A stretch of DNA of 64,000 bases from Marchantia polymorpha subsp. ruderalis (taxonomy: Eukaryota; Streptophyta; Marchantiopsida; Marchantiales; Marchantiaceae), in the NCBI GenBank assembly GCA_037833965.1, contig AP031352.1, positions 18,146,501 through 18,210,500 of the forward strand, read 5' to 3'. The notes beneath the pieces were generated by a model, which was given only the letters and a program-made list of their open reading frames with translations, did not search any database and had not been told where the DNA came from. Below are positions 36,166 through 45,600 of this stretch, piece by piece; position 1 is the first letter of the stretch; each line of letters starts with the position of its first letter. Made by a program: the position numbers and the translations under genes.

Positions 36166-39100
36166 ATGACCTTCGACCGGGCGGCGGAGAGCGTCCCATT
36201 CTTGAATTCGCGATTCCAATCTCTTGTGCGCGCCGCGCGCATCCATCTGCTGGCTGCGGACCATTCTCGTCGTCGTCACACAGGAGATTTCTTGTTGATT
36301 GAGGGAGAAGTGAGTGCGCGTGATTTGGAATTGAGAGCGATTAGAGTTTGCCGAGAGAGAAAGAAACGCGGACAGTGTGGAAGTAGAATGAGCGGGCGAG
36401 CGAACCCCAGGAACGCAATGACGAGACCGAGCAGATTGCGGATGGTGCCACTTCGCCTGCCGCAGAACGGGCTGCGCGCTTTCGAGGAGCGCTTAATAGC
36501 AAGAAAGCTCGATTTCTTGCTATGGGGATGGAATTACATCTGCGCGAATATGGTGCGCGAGTGGCTAGAGCCACAGGGACCACCATCGCGCGGATTGCGT
36601 CCGCATGTTGACCGGTGGACAGTCCAAGATTGGGCGCAGGCGTTGGGAAGATGTGCTGGCATGCCAGGGCATCTCCTTTTCGACAGCGAGAGCATCAAGG
36701 TGACCAAGCAAGAAGAGGCGCAATTTGTGGAGCTGTTCAAGACTGGGAGGTCAACCAAGAATGGGTACAGGACCCGTGATTACAAGGATCGATTTCGCCG
36801 GACTTTGTCCGCGGCGCTGATGCAATTACTGCAGCCGCACCGCGCCTGCTACATCACATTGTGGCAGGTCTCTTTTGTGGAGTGCGTCATCGAGGGAACT
36901 CCAATTCACTGGGCGAGCATCCTGCACAGGGTGATGCGACAGCACGCGTTTGAGGAGAAAGGGGGAACTCTAAACCATCTTTCTCCTTTCCTCATCAATT
37001 TTTATCGACAGCGGAATTGTTTGACAGCGGCGGAGCTTGAACATTTTCCGCCATTATCCATCGACCATCCCGGGAAGTATGTGCGGGAGAACGAGGTCGA
37101 CACTGATGCGGAGGAGTCCCCGACTTCTACCCCATCGAGACGGAGAGACGAAGGGAGACACACCCCTACAGCGCGAGTGCCGCGGAAGCGGCGATGGAGG
37201 GAAGAGGCCGAAGAGGAGCAGCATCAAGAACTCTCTGCTCCCATTCGACCGCGGCCGCTGTGCGAGCCATACAACCGGCCGAAGCAGAAGGCACGCAGAC
37301 TGGTGTTGCCAGCTGACAGTGCAGACACGGCGACGATTGCGACGGAGATAGGAAGTGCGTCGCCAGAGAGGCGAGAGGAAGCGCGGACGACCGCAGGAGC
37401 AGCGGGCCACGCTGCAACCTCGTCGGGAGAGAGGCCGCCTACGGGCCAAGGGCCTCCGGAGTTACCACGTGCGATGCGGACAGATGTTCCGTTTGCGCAC
37501 AGGCGAACCTCCGCGGACGGACGAGCCTCCGCGGACCGGCGAACACAAGTGGACGTGGATCTACGCTTACGCGTGGGAAGGAGCAGTCCGCCTGTGCACA
37601 GGCGCTCGCCTGTGCACAGGTCGCCTGTGCACAGGTCACCTGTGCACAGAACACCTCCACACGTGCCGCCTGTGCACAGGCAAGAATCACCCCCGTTCCA
37701 ACGTAGGAAGGGGAAGGAGCCGGCGGAAGAACCGCCTACGAGACACCGGCCCTCGGGGCCAGACCCTCCGGCGCACCACGCGCCGCAATTCGCGCCTTCG
37801 GCGCCAGGGCCTTCGAGCCGAGGAGATACGAGCAGAGAGCGTGCGGAGGCCGCACCATCGGCGGGAAGTCCGCCGATAGATGCGCCTTCGGCGGTAGGGC
37901 CTATAGGCCAAGGAACATCGGGCGTGCGGCCCCCGGCCATGTCGCCTTCGGCGATAGATGTCCGCGGCGCTACGCCTGCGACGGACAAGGCGCCGGCAAA
38001 TGCGCCTGCGCACGGGCCGGGCACAGCCCCCACGGACCGATCGAGGGAGCAGCAGACGGAGGAGCGGAGTGACTGTCCGCGGGATGAAATCTCGATACGC
38101 GATGCGCAATCCAACCCCGCGCAGCCACCCTCCGCTCAATCGCCTTCGGCGACGGACGACAGAGACAGAGAGAATGCGGTAGGCAATCAACCAGCGAGCG
38201 ACGGGGATGCCGCTCGGATACACTCGCCTTCCGCCTTAGACATTTTGGCGACGAGCAGCGAGGCTGCAGCCGTGCCTTCGCAGGCAGCACACGTCGAGGA
38301 TGTGCAGCCCCACTCGGGGCAGTCGCCGACGCAATCAATGGCGACTGAAATTCTCCACTCGGATGATGACGACGGAGGCTCCACGGAAGAAATGTCAGGA
38401 GCAGAAGACACCGAGGAGGAGGAGGAGGAAATTGTTGGAGCGCCGGCGGCGGCGCTCTCTGAGCAGGTGATTCCGTTGCTGCGGTACTTGGATCGCAAGG
38501 TCGATAAATACGCCGACCCACTCCAGCCGGGATCTTACATCGAGTTAGTGCGCAGGCGGACTCGCACTAAAGTCCACACCAGCAAGCTATTAGCTAGAGT
38601 GGACCAGGAGTTGAGGGACTTGAAGGAGAAGCATGAGTGCTTGTGGGGACAGTACAAGCTTAATCAGAAATTCTACAAGCACTCCGAGAAGATGAAGGAT
38701 GAGAAACTGGGCGAGCTCACCAAGGAGCAGGTGAAGGTCAAGGAAGCACTCAACTCTGAGCAGGCCCAGAATCGGATTTTGTCAGAGGAGCTCGTGCGAC
38801 AGACGCGGTTGTTGGAACAGTGTCAGCTCGCACGGCAGGCGGATGAAGAATTAATCCGCAGGTTACAGTCAGAGTGTGGCGAATTGAGGGCGCAACGTGC
38901 TGAAGCCGAATCGCAATTAGTGACCATTGAAGAGGATCGCAGGAAGGAGGCGGATCGCACGCAGGTGGAGACGGCGAGGCGAGTCGCCCACTGTCTCAAG
39001 GGCTACGCCCACTGGGAAGTGAAGGCGCAGGAGAAACTCACACTGCGTGAGTTTGAATTGCGCGCAGCCGGGTTGTTGTCAGGCGACAGTAGGAGTCGGC

Positions 39101-39318
39101 GGAAGGTAGCGAAGAAGCTCGAGGCCTTTCTGTCGAAGGCACAGGATACCATGTCTGCCCTCGAGGGGGAGGTGTCCGCGGCGTTGCAGCGGTTGGGACT
39201 GCGTAGTCGAGCGGAAGAGTGGCAGGGTAGGGAGTTAGTGCGCGGCAGTCGGCCGCGCAGGAGACGTAGTACAGGTTCCGCGGAGTGTAGTGTAGCGTGG
39301 TTCCGTGCAGGCGTGTAG
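36166..39318 (+). CDS. LTR (U3)-encoded 1050-residue protein of unknown function
   Basis: Open for 1050 codons inside the solo LTR. Residues 1-75 are basic. Residues 85-310 form a conserved, helical, Trp-rich domain (RMVPLRLPQNGLRAFEERLI, LLWGWNYICANMVREWL, YKDRFRRTL, NHLSPFLINFYRQ). Its layout faintly recalls the 'putative plant transposon protein' domain of Athila-type extra ORFs; that is inference. Residues 320-740 are Pro/Ser/Arg-rich and probably disordered, with SPVHR repeats near 475-508. An acidic run (TEEEEEEIVG) lies near 750, a long coiled coil at about 790-1000, and a basic C-terminus (RPRRRRS) follows. No protease, polymerase, envelope signal peptide or membrane helix is seen, so an env-like role is unlikely. 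A structural, RNA-binding or silencing-suppressor role is possible but unproven. Confidence 0.8.
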   Translation: MTFDRAAESVPFLNSRFQSLVRAARIHLLAADHSRRRHTGDFLLIEGEVSARDLELRAIRVCRERKKRGQCGSRMSGRANPRNAMTRPSRLRMVPLRLPQNGLRAFEERLIARKLDFLLWGWNYICANMVREWLEPQGPPSRGLRPHVDRWTVQDWAQALGRCAGMPGHLLFDSESIKVTKQEEAQFVELFKTGRSTKNGYRTRDYKDRFRRTLSAALMQLLQPHRACYITLWQVSFVECVIEGTPIHWASILHRVMRQHAFEEKGGTLNHLSPFLINFYRQRNCLTAAELEHFPPLSIDHPGKYVRENEVDTDAEESPTSTPSRRRDEGRHTPTARVPRKRRWREEAEEEQHQELSAPIRPRPLCEPYNRPKQKARRLVLPADSADTATIATEIGSASPERREEARTTAGAAGHAATSSGERPPTGQGPPELPRAMRTDVPFAHRRTSADGRASADRRTQVDVDLRLRVGRSSPPVHRRSPVHRSPVHRSPVHRTPPHVPPVHRQESPPFQRRKGKEPAEEPPTRHRPSGPDPPAHHAPQFAPSAPGPSSRGDTSRERAEAAPSAGSPPIDAPSAVGPIGQGTSGVRPPAMSPSAIDVRGATPATDKAPANAPAHGPGTAPTDRSREQQTEERSDCPRDEISIRDAQSNPAQPPSAQSPSATDDRDRENAVGNQPASDGDAARIHSPSALDILATSSEAAAVPSQAAHVEDVQPHSGQSPTQSMATEILHSDDDDGGSTEEMSGAEDTEEEEEEIVGAPAAALSEQVIPLLRYLDRKVDKYADPLQPGSYIELVRRRTRTKVHTSKLLARVDQELRDLKEKHECLWGQYKLNQKFYKHSEKMKDEKLGELTKEQVKVKEALNSEQAQNRILSEELVRQTRLLEQCQLARQADEELIRRLQSECGELRAQRAEAESQLVTIEEDRRKEADRTQVETARRVAHCLKGYAHWEVKAQEKLTLREFELRAAGLLSGDSRSRRKVAKKLEAFLSKAQDTMSALEGEVSAALQRLGLRSRAEEWQGRELVRGSRPRRRRSTGSAECSVAWFRAGV

Positions 39319-39354
39319 CGTAGTGCAGAGTAGTGCTAGTTAGGATTTAGAAGG

Positions 39355-39383
39355 TATAAAATAGTTCCAGGCGTTTTGCCTGG
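39355..39383 (+). promoter_or_regulatory. LTR TATA box with adjoining hairpin
   Basis: TATAAAATAG at 39355-39364, followed by CCAGGC-GTTTT-GCCTGG (39367-39383), a 6-bp stem. Both are kept in every LTR copy, with TATAAAG in older ones. This is the likely core promoter for the genomic RNA, and it lies downstream of the ORF, which places the ORF in U3. The transcription start, and so the U3/R border, should be about 30 bases further on. Confidence 0.7.
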
Positions 39384-39768
39384 GGTTCTTTCCCATCAGA
39401 AGTGCAGATCAGGAACCCATTTCCTTTGCGTGTTTGTGTCCTTGAGTTCTGTCACCACGCACGAGGAGTTACAACTTAGCGTTCCGCATTTTGTAGCTGA
39501 AGGCCTTCGGCCGAATGTTCAGAGCTAGTACATTGGTTAGAGACTTGAGTAGTTCGGATCTGCACCTGCGGGTGACTGCCGATGCTCAGAGCCAGTGACT
39601 AGTTAGATACTTGAACAGTTTCGCCCCTACACCTTCGAGTGTTCCTTTCTGATTGTACTCCTTTGGGATTTTTCCCCTGAATGCCAGAGTGAAGTTTTGC
39701 TACTTCGTGTAAGCCTTGGTTGTAAATTCAGGTTACGCTGCAGCAGGTGCCTTGAGGGTAACCCCTGT

Positions 39769-40214
39769 AGTATTTCTGGGAATGACAAGTGCCTGAGAAT
39801 TCAAACTCTTCAATAGACTGTTGTTGTGTTACTGGAATGTTTCACAGTGAGTCCTTCAGTGCGGACCTGCGTTCTCTGCGCGTTTTGTGAGTTGAGAGTG
39901 TTGTTCACCGCGTATGAGTGACTTCGATCCGAAGTAGGCAGTCCAAACCGGGTTTCCTACGCTAGCAGCAAGCTAGTGGAAGCGTTGGAAGTCACTACCC
40001 GCAGCTTCGCTTAGTGTACTCTTGAGAGACTTCCCCCCTGAAATCTTGAGTAGAGGTCCTAACGGATCTCTGGGTTGTGTTTCTGTAGTTTCAGGTGTGT
40101 GTGTGTGTGTGTGTACGCTGCACTGTGCGACCTCCGAGTGCGCTCCGAGTGGACACTTGCAGTATTTCTGGGAGTGACAGTCGCCTGAGAATTCAAACTC
40201 CTCAATAGTCTGTT
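39769..40214 (+). repeat. 54-bp direct repeat within R/U5
   Basis: Two copies (39769-39822 and 40161-40214) sharing AGTATTTCTGGGA, CCTGAGAATTCAAACTC and TCAATAG, about 340 bases apart. The same pair is present in all LTR copies of both subfamilies, so it is an old family feature, possibly from an internal duplication of the untranslated leader. Confidence 0.75.
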
Positions 40215-41624
40215 AAAACGTGACACTTTGTACCCTGTGTGTTCCTCTGTCCCTGTGGGTTCGACCTTTCTACCACTATATTGCAGTTTTAGCCTTTAGT
40301 GGGTTATTACAGGACGCGCGCAGCTCGCACTTGAAATCGCAAATTCAAGAATGAGGCGTCCTCTATCTCCTCGTAGGAGGTCATGGTCGGCTCTTGGTCG
40401 TGAAGGTCGAATCACTTGATGGCCGCGTCGGCTCCGCGGTATAACGGCCTTCTCTCTCACGCGCGGCTTCACGCTCCGCCGACTTCACTCACACGCTCGA
40501 ATTGGTAATTTGAACTCCGCCAGTGTACCACGCCGCGGCCATGGGCGCGCAGCGCCGAAGGCAGATTTCTCGCCGGCGCGCTACACTCCTTCGTACTTCA
40601 ATTTGGCTAGTCCCGCTCCGCCGAAGGCGTTTGTACGCGCATAGGACAAAAGTCGAACTCCCTTCTGCGTAGGCGGAATTCCCGGCGGAGTTTCCGCCGG
40701 AGCAGAACTTCATCTGCCTGTGCGTAGGCGCTCGCCTACGCGTAGGAGAATTCCGTCCGCACACAAGACGTTCGTCCGCGCAGGTCCCTCGCTGCAGGCG
40801 CAGCGCCGAAGGCGGCTGTGCCAAAGGCGTTAACCGCGGTCAACGGACTCCGTCCAGTCTGTCCATTTCTCTCGCCTATCCGTCGGCGCTCTTGTCTCCG
40901 TAATCCCGACCGGCCGAAGGTGCACTCGTCCGTTCCGTTCGTACGGTCCGTACGGATTTTACTACTTCGTTGGGTCCTCACCCATCCGTGCTGCGCTGGC
41001 GCCGAAGGCGCCGTACAAGTTCCAACCCCGAAGGCCGATTTCTAGGGCCGAAGGCGGACTTCCCGCCGACGCCGAAGCGCCTATGCGTAGGCGATTCCTG
41101 TTTGCCTATGCGTAGGTGCAAATCCTCCCCGCCTACGCGTAGGCGGCATTCTCGGCGGACACCCCGCCGACGTCAAGCCCTATTTTGCCTATGCGTAGGA
41201 TAATAGGCGAACTTCCTTCGCCTATGCGTAGGCAAAGATCTTTGTATCTTTCGACCGTCACAACTTCCTGAATCCTCATCCGTTCAAGGCGTTCTTGGGC
41301 TCGTTAGAATCAGCGCGTCAAGCTCTTTCTTACGAAACCCTAACCAAGTCAAGGCGTTCGAGAATTGATCAGATTCTGAGGGATTTCTCTAGCGCCGAAG
41401 GCGGCTTAGGCGCCTTGCGCCGAAGGGGTACTCCTTCAGAGCCCGTCGTTTAGGGCAGCGTCTGTCTCTGACGTTGCGCCCAACTCCTGGATTCTTCGAG
41501 ATTCTCCGAGATCATCCAGTTTCACTCTATTTTGATGCACTGATGGCTATTAACACTGCTACCGCGGTACAGTTTTTCGGAAATGTTTTAAATTCCGCAA
41601 AAACACCAAAAGTGGGGTACCACA

Positions 41625-41675
41625 AATACCACGTATGAGTGTTCGCGTGAACGCTCACAATTGAGGAAGGGAGCA
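41625..41675 (+). mobile_element. Remnant of gypsy internal 3' end with polypurine tract
   Basis: 51 bases matching the plus-sense equivalent of 18458-18508: AATACCAC, AGTGTTCGCGTG, CTCACAATTGAGGA, then GGGAGCA directly before an LTR start. It is all that is left of the internal region of a plus-strand relative, squeezed between two head-to-head LTRs. Confidence 0.75.
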
Positions 41676-42190
41676 TGTGGTACCCCACTTTTGGTATTTT
41701 TGCGGAATTTAAAACATTTTTGGAAAACGGTACCGCGGCAGCAGTGTAAATAGCCATCGGTGCATCAAAATAGTGTGAAACTGCATGATCTCGTAGAATC
41801 TCAAAGAATCTCGTAGAATCCAGGAGTTGGGCGCAACGTCTGGGACAGACGCCGCCCTAAACGACGGGCTCTGAAGGAGTACTCCTTCGGCGCAAGGCGC
41901 CTAAGCCGCCTTCGCCGCTAGAAAAATCCCTCAGAATCTAATCAATTCCCAAACGCCTTGACTTGGTTAGGGTTTCGTTGGAAAGAGCTTGACGCGCTGG
42001 TTCTAACGAGCCCAAGAACGCCTCGAACGGATGAGCACTAAGGGAGTTGTGACGGTCGAAAGATACAAAGATCTTCGCCTATGCATAGGCGAAGGAAGTT
42101 CGCCTACGCATAGGCGAAATAGGGTTTGACGTAGGCGGGGAGTCCGCCGAGAATGCCGCCTACGCATAGGCGGGGAAGACTTGCACCTAC
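41676..42190 (+). mobile_element. Older LTR-A relative, 5' U3 part
   Basis: Starts TGTGGTACCCCAC right after the polypurine tract. It is similar over more than 500 bp, in inverse orientation, to the LTR ending at 41624. It ends where another LTR start (42191) has come in. Contains GCCTACGCATAGGC-type inverted repeats. Broken fragment. Confidence 0.72.
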
Positions 42191-42694
42191 GTGTGGTACC
42201 CCACTTTTGGCAATTTTGAGGAAATTAAAACATTTTTGGAAAACTGTACCCTTGCAGCATTGTAAATAGCCTTCGGTACATCAAAACGGAGTGAATCCGG
42301 AAGATCGCGGGGATTCTCGAGGGATCCTGTAGAATCTGGGATTTGGGGTGCAGCAGTAAGGACAGGCACCACCCTCCCTGCGAGCTCTGCAGTTAGGACC
42401 CCTACGACGCAAGGCGCAAAACCCGCCTTCGGAGGTTGCGTCCGCGGCTGTAGGGAAACCCTCCATAATTAGGTTGACCCTCGGGCGCCTTGATCCAGTT
42501 AGGGTCCCGTTGGAAAGAGCTCGACGCACTGATTCCAACGAGTCCAAGAACGCTTGGAACGGATGAGGACTTAGGGAGTTATCACTATTGGAAGAAACGG
42601 AGGCGGTCGCCTACGGCGGAAAGAGTTCGCCACCGGCGCGAATTCCGCCTACGCGGAAGGGGGAAACAAGTTTTGTCCTATGCGCGGACGAAGG
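42191..42694 (+). mobile_element. LTR-A 5' fragment (first ~500 bp)
   Basis: Begins with TGTGGTACCCCACTTTTGGC and is almost identical to the start of the intact LTR (34920-35420). It stops abruptly in the sequence GACGAAGGC and continues as an older LTR type. The close match shows it is a young piece fused to an old one, by insertion plus recombination or by gene conversion. Confidence 0.72.
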
Positions 42695-45600
42695 CTAAAA
42701 TCTGCGCCGGCGGAAACTCCGCCGAAGATTCCGCCTACGCAGAAGGGAGTTCAAACTTTTTCCTATGCGCGGACGAACGCCTTCGGCGGAGCGGGACTAG
42801 CCAAGCTGACGTACGACGGAGTGTAGCGCGTCGGCGAGAAATTTGCCTTCGGCGCTGCGCGAGCATGGCCGCGGCGTGATACGCTAGCGGAGTTCAAATT
42901 ACCAATTCGAGCGTGTGAGTGAAGTCGGCGTCGGCGGAGCGTGAAGCCGCGCGTGAAAGAGAAGGCCGTTATACTGCGGAGCCGGCGCGGCCATCAAGTG
43001 ATTCGACCTTCACGACCGAGAGCCGACCATGACCTCTTGCGAGCGGAGAGAGGACGCCCCATTCTTGAATTTGCGATTTCAATTTCTGGTGCGAGCTGCG
43101 CGCGTCCACCTTCTAGCTGAGAGACGTTCTATACATCACCGCGCGGAGAGTTACTCGGTGGCTGAGAGAGAATTGAGTGCGCGACATTTGGAATTGAGAA
43201 AAATTAGAGTTTGCAGAGGAGGCAGAAGCGCGAGCAAGAGGCTCGGGCAAAGCAGAGAGAGAGAGTTGCGCAAACCAATTTCAGGAACGCAATGTCAAAA
43301 TCGATGAGGCTGCGGATGGTGCCACTCAAGCTCCCGCAGAATGGGTTGCGTGCCTTTGAGGAACGGCTGATTGCAAGGAAACTCGAGTTCTTGCTGTGGG
43401 GATGGAATTACGTGTGCGTAGATATGGTGCGCGAATGGCTGGACGAGGAGCAACCACCTACGCGCGGATTACGTCCGCACGTAGATAGGTGGACTGTCCG
43501 CGATTGGGGACAGGCATTGGGGAGGTGCGCAAGTGACGACGGGTACCTCCTGTTCGAGAGTGAGAGCGTCAAGGTAACCAAGCAGGACGAAGCCTCCTTC
43601 GTGGAATTGTTCAAGCAGGAGAGGTCTTCCAAGAACGGGTACAGGACCCGCGACTACAAAGATCGTTTCCGCAGGACCCTAGCGATGGCGCTGTTGCAAT
43701 TGTTGCAGCCGCACCGCACTACGTACATCACGTTGTGGCAGGTGTCATTCGTGGAGCTCATCTTGGCCGGAGCTCCAATTCACTGGTCGCGTATCCTGCA
43801 TAGGGTGATGCGACAGCATGCGTTTGAGGAACGGGGAGGAACTCTCAATCACCTCTCCCCCTTCTTGATAAATTTTTATCGGAAGATGAATTGTTTAACC
43901 GCGGCGGAGCGTGCTCGATTTCCGCCATTGTCTGTCGACCATTTCCGGAGGTATGTGCGGGATAACGAGGTAGACACCGACGCGGAGAATTCGCCAACTT
44001 CCACTCCACCGATTCAACAGGATGCGGGGAGAGACACACCCACAGCGAGAGTGCCGCGGAAGCGAAGATGGAGAGAGGAACCGAAGAAAGAGCAACGTCG
44101 AGAACCCGCTGCTCTCACACGGAAGCCGCCACTGCACGAAGTTTGCAGCCGGCCGAAGCAGAACGCGCGTAGGCTTTTGTTACCAACCAACAGCGTGGAA
44201 ACGGCGACGATCGCCATAGAGAAGGGAAGTTCGTCCCCGGAGAAAGATGGGACTACACGACGGCCGAAGGGGCGGTAGACCACACTACGCCTTCGGCGGA
44301 AGAGAGACCGCCTTCGGGTCAGGAGTCACCACGTACGGCGCGGACGAGTGTGCCGCCTACGCATAGGCAGAGATTTAGGGTTTAGGTAGGCAGAGAAAGT
44401 TTGCCTACGCATAGGCGGCCGCCTACGCGTAGGCAAGACTCACCCCCGGTACAACGTAGGAAGGGGAAGGAGCCGGCGGAAGATCCGCCTTCGGGTCAAG
44501 GGCCTTCGGGGCAAGATCCTCCGGTGGACAGAGCGCCGGGATTTGCGCCTTCGGCGCCAGGGCCTTCAGGCCAACGAGTTACAAGTAGACAGCGTGCGGA
44601 AGCAGCGCCTTCAGCGGGGAATCCGCCGGAAGATGCGCCTTCGGCGGAAGGGCCTTCGGGCCAAGGTACATCGGGCGGGCGGCCTTCGGCTCTATCACCT
44701 TTGGCGGTAGACGCCTTAGGCGCTGCGCCTGCGGCGGATAATGCGCCGGGAATTGTGCCTACGCGTAGGCCGGACGCATCCCTCGCGCAAGACCGATTGA
44801 GGGAGCAGGACCTAACGGAGGAGCGGATTGTCTGTCCGCAAGATGAAATTCGCGTGCGCGATGCACAATTGCACCCCGCGCAGACACATTCCGCTCGAAA
44901 GCGCGGCGGACGCCTTCGGCGAAGGAGTGACGATCGACACACGACAGGCGGATGATGGGGATGTGGCACGGCCGCATTCACCCACCGCCTTGGACATTTT
45001 AGCAGGGAGCAGCGAAGCTGCAGGAGCGCCATCGGCGACAGAACCCGTAGATCCCACGCAGCCCCACTCGGGCCAGTCGCCAACGCAATCAATGGCGACC
45101 GAAATCCTCCCTTCGGATGATGACGAAGGAGGATCCACGGAATCAGTGTCGGGATCGGGAGACACCGAGGAGGAGGAGGAAGAAATCGTTGGTGCGCCGA
45201 CGGCGGCGCTCTGTGAGCAGGTAGTACCTCTGCTGAGGTACTTGGATCGCAAGATCGATAAGTACGCGGATCCTCGCCAGCCTGGATCCTACGTCGAGTT
45301 AGTGCGCAGGCGAACTCGCACTAAAGTCCACACCAGCAAGCTGCTAGCTCGGGTGGACCGGGAACTTAAGGAGCTGCGGGAGAAGCATGAATGCTTGTGG
45401 GGTCAGTACAATCTCTTTCGGAAGACGTACACCCACTACGACAAGGTGAAGAATGGGAGACTGGAAGAGCTCACCAAGGATCTGGTGAAGGTAACTAAAG
45501 CGCTGATTTCTGAGAAGACTCAGAATCAGGTTTTGTCAGAGGAGCTCGTGCAACAGACGCGGTTGTTGGAGCAGTGTCAGCTCGCACAACAGGCGGATGA

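Larger units (their letters stand above)
34920..40311 (+). mobile_element. Solo giant LTR of subfamily A carrying an intact ORF
   Basis: 5392-bp LTR from TGTGGTACCCCAC to GGGTTATTACA. The flanks are GGACA (34915-34919) and GGACG (40312-40316), a 5-bp target duplication with one mismatch, and the broken host ORF resumes across the insertion. So the whole 5.4 kb is one LTR, not a full element. Order: about 1.2 kb GC-rich palindromic leader, ORF 36166-39318, TATA box 39355, hairpin, then an R/U5 of almost 1 kb with a 54-bp direct repeat and a TG microsatellite near 40096. It looks whole. Confidence 0.92.
32491..41624 (-). mobile_element. Older LTR-A relative (minus), split by a solo LTR
   Basis: Minus-strand LTR starting with TGTGGTACCCCAC at 41624 and running to about 32494, split by the plus-strand solo LTR at 34920-40311. 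The U3 ORF is recognisable on both sides of the insertion (start near 40393, the rest 34864-33044) but is broken in several places. R/U5 occupies about 33040-32494, and the LTR terminus itself is absent. Divergence from the intact copy is clearly larger than between the LTRs of the 8821-29741 element, so this is an older layer. Confidence 0.78.

Noticed and set aside
36166-39318. Env-like gene
   Set aside because: No signal peptide, no membrane helix, no furin-type site; the protein is basic with a coiled coil.
34920-40311. Reading the ORF-bearing unit as a complete non-autonomous retrotransposon with its own short LTRs
   Set aside because: No LTR-like sequence precedes the ORF within the unit, the target duplication lies at the 5.4-kb borders, and the same 5.4-kb sequence sits at the LTR positions of the gypsy element.
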